A DNA stretch of 64,000 nucleotides from Nitrospina sp. (lineage in GTDB: Bacteria > Nitrospinota > Nitrospinia > Nitrospinales > VA-1), in the NCBI GenBank assembly GCA_018673915.1, contig JABHBK010000038.1, positions 1-64,000 of the forward strand, read 5' to 3'. The position numbers and the translations under genes are program-made. The notes under the pieces are model-generated. The model saw nothing but the letters and a program-made list of their open reading frames with translations, searched no databases and had not been told where the DNA came from. This document shows, piece after piece, positions 62,783 through 64,000 of this stretch (positions are counted from its first letter, which is position 1; each line of letters opens with the position of its first letter).

Positions 62783-63811
62783 CTATTGGTTTAAATAAAC
62801 TCTTTCTTTTGTTCGTGCCGATTGATAAATGGCATCTATAAGCTGGACAGCCTTTCGGGCATCATCACCTTCGATTAAACCTCTGCTTCCCTGAATTAAA
62901 CTGCTAATAACGTCCTTAAATAATTCTGTATGGTTCCAGGCCCGCTCATCAGGAACTGATGAATGATTCTCCCAGATATCGTTATCCATGGGGTGAGAAT
63001 CTTCAAAATTCCATGTCTTTAATTTGTTCACAAAAAATCCACCCACCTCAACGGAACCCTTTTCGCCAAGTATAGATATCGAACCTTCCAAGTCTTTAGG
63101 CCGAGTTGCTGTAGTTATTTCAATGATTCCAAGGGCTCCACTCTTGAATTCGATCAAGGCCCCGCCAGTGTCTTCAGTTTCGATGTCCATTAGACGCGTT
63201 GCCGTTGTAGCGACAACATTATCTACCTCACCCATCATCCAAACCAATAAATCAATGTGATGGCTAGCTTGATTGGCAAAAATCCCACCATCCAATTCAC
63301 GAGTTCCCCGCCAAGCCCTTTGATCATAATAAGCCTGGTCGCGTGACCATCTGATTCTAACAGTGCCAAGAACAGGCTTTCCAAATCGATTTTTGTCCAA
63401 GGCCTCCTTTAGTTTTTTAATAGGAGGATTAAACCGATTTTGTTTGACGACAAATACTTTCAGCCCCAACTCATTACACTTACTCAAGGTCTGGTCTGTT
63501 TCATCAAGGTTAAGAGCAAGAGGTTTTTCTACAACAAAATGTTTCTCGAATTTTGCCAAGTCTAAAATATCCCTGCAATGGTATCCCGATGGCGTTAAAA
63601 CATTCAAAACCATTGGATCTGTTTTACTGATCAGATCTTCAACATTCTGAAAACAGGGAATGGAGTATTGTTGACTAAAAGCATTTGCAACGTCAGAATT
63701 ATTGTCGTAAACGCCAACAACTTTTGCATTTGGAATTCTATTTAATGCACAAACGTGTTTATGAGCAATCGCCCCACACCCGATCAATGCAAACCTGATT
63801 ATTTCTTCCAT
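62783..63811 (-). CDS. WbpB/WlbA-like UDP-sugar 3-dehydrogenase (Gfo/Idh/MocA)
   Basis: A 342-aa dehydrogenase with FALIGCGAIAHKHVCAL, the catalytic-type EKPLAL, VVKQNRFNPPI, AWRGTRELDGGIFANQASHHIDLL and a C-terminal half like WbpB/WlbA. In P. aeruginosa the WbpB enzyme oxidises UDP-GlcNAc-uronate at C3 and regenerates its NAD+ with 2-oxoglutarate. The DegT tail 9 bp upstream on the same strand fits a WbpE-WbpB pair. A related but different fusion occurs at 39411. Confidence 0.85.
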   Translation of the reverse strand: MEEIIRFALIGCGAIAHKHVCALNRIPNAKVVGVYDNNSDVANAFSQQYSIPCFQNVEDLISKTDPMVLNVLTPSGYHCRDILDLAKFEKHFVVEKPLALNLDETDQTLSKCNELGLKVFVVKQNRFNPPIKKLKEALDKNRFGKPVLGTVRIRWSRDQAYYDQRAWRGTRELDGGIFANQASHHIDLLVWMMGEVDNVVATTATRLMDIETEDTGGALIEFKSGALGIIEITTATRPKDLEGSISILGEKGSVEVGGFFVNKLKTWNFEDSHPMDNDIWENHSSVPDERAWNHTELFKDVISSLIQGSRGLIEGDDARKAVQLIDAIYQSARTKERVYLNQ

Positions 63812-63820
63812 TATATTTGT

Positions 63821-64000
63821 TTAAGCACCATTATTCTTTACAATATTAATCAGCTGAAGAGCTGTATACTCTACCTCTTCATCGGGCATGCTGCCATGGA
63901 TAGGTAGACTGAGAATTTGGTCTTTCAGCGCATAGGCTACCGGAAATTCATCAGGCTGGTGATTTAAGAATCGGTAAGCTTTCGTGAAAGGCAGAGGGAT
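63821..64000 (-). CDS. DegT/DnrJ-family aminotransferase, C-terminal part (cut by window edge)
   Basis: The last 59 codons read in frame to a TAA stop at 63821. They include PVAYALKDQILSLPIHGSM, typical of the C-terminus of DegT/DnrJ aminotransferases such as WbpE. The rest lies beyond the window. It is followed by the WbpB-like gene on the same strand, so a WbpE role is likely but unproven. Confidence 0.8.
   Translation of the reverse strand: MPLPFTKAYRFLNHQPDEFPVAYALKDQILSLPIHGSMPDEEVEYTALQLINIVKNNGA

Noticed and set aside
1-64000. CRISPR arrays, prophage genes, toxin-antitoxin pairs
   Set aside because: I looked for regularly spaced repeats and typical gene pairs and saw none.

Overview
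The window looks like the chromosome of a Gram-negative bacterium. It encodes an outer-membrane porin, an RND efflux pair with a lipoprotein adaptor, and a Wzx/Wzy/Wzz surface-polysaccharide machine. By eye the base composition is low-to-mid 40s % GC. It is nearer 50% around 10-18 kb and clearly more AT-rich in the polysaccharide region after about 39 kb. I cannot assign a phylum from the sequence alone. All calls rest on reading motifs and translations by hand; no database search was run.

Left edge (1-2.6 kb): an apparently complete IS3-family element (1-1231) starts at the first base of the window. It truncates an alanine-dehydrogenase/transhydrogenase-like gene, and the IS terminus supplies that gene's stop codon. 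A tRNA-Ala(GGC) with terminator and candidate promoter follows.

2.6-9.8 kb: a block with a periplasmic-binding-domain hybrid histidine kinase, an AGCS amino-acid:cation symporter, a porin-like beta-barrel and two response regulators. It is flanked by two diverged direct copies of a tRNA-Ala / DUF502-start segment. The left copy keeps the tRNA and a broken DUF502 start; the right copy keeps DUF502 and a broken tRNA.

9.7-18.4 kb: housekeeping genes. These are DUF502, an RluA-type pseudouridine synthase, an RND permease with its adaptor, a COG1092-type methyltransferase and an acyl-CoA ligase. An imperfect 35-bp inverted repeat brackets the ligase.

18.4-32 kb: first glycan region. It holds a TPR-sulfatase-modifying-factor protein, a 58-aa Lys-rich protein, two large membrane proteins with TPR tails, a zinc-ribbon-bearing epimerase, two GT2 enzymes, a WecA/TagO-type phosphoglycosyl transferase and rmlBAD (no rmlC seen). 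Between 32 and 34.1 kb are a hypothetical protein, a J-domain-MORN fusion, a DUF3565 protein and an HDOD protein.

34.1-64 kb: second, larger glycan region. It has a Wzx flippase, Wzy-like polymerase, Wzz-like chain-length protein, a minimal PglC/WcaJ-type initiating transferase, several SDR sugar-nucleotide enzymes, a dehydrogenase-acyltransferase fusion, a methyltransferase-GT2 fusion, a B12-type radical SAM enzyme and an L-2-hydroxyglutarate oxidase. A plus-strand run (51.8-58.8 kb) carries Nudix, epimerase, dehydrogenase, acyltransferase, aminotransferase, GT2 and C-methyltransferase genes. The right edge has a GT4, a WbpB-like oxidoreductase and the tail of a DegT aminotransferase.

Working model: the genes supply dTDP-rhamnose-type, uronic-acid, amino and possibly C-methylated branched sugars to one or two lipid-linked glycans. 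LhgO could salvage 2-hydroxyglutarate made by a WbpB-type dehydrogenase. The best leads are this possible 2-hydroxyglutarate loop, the duplicated tRNA/DUF502 boundaries, the internal duplication in the TMTC-like protein, and the J-domain-MORN fusion.
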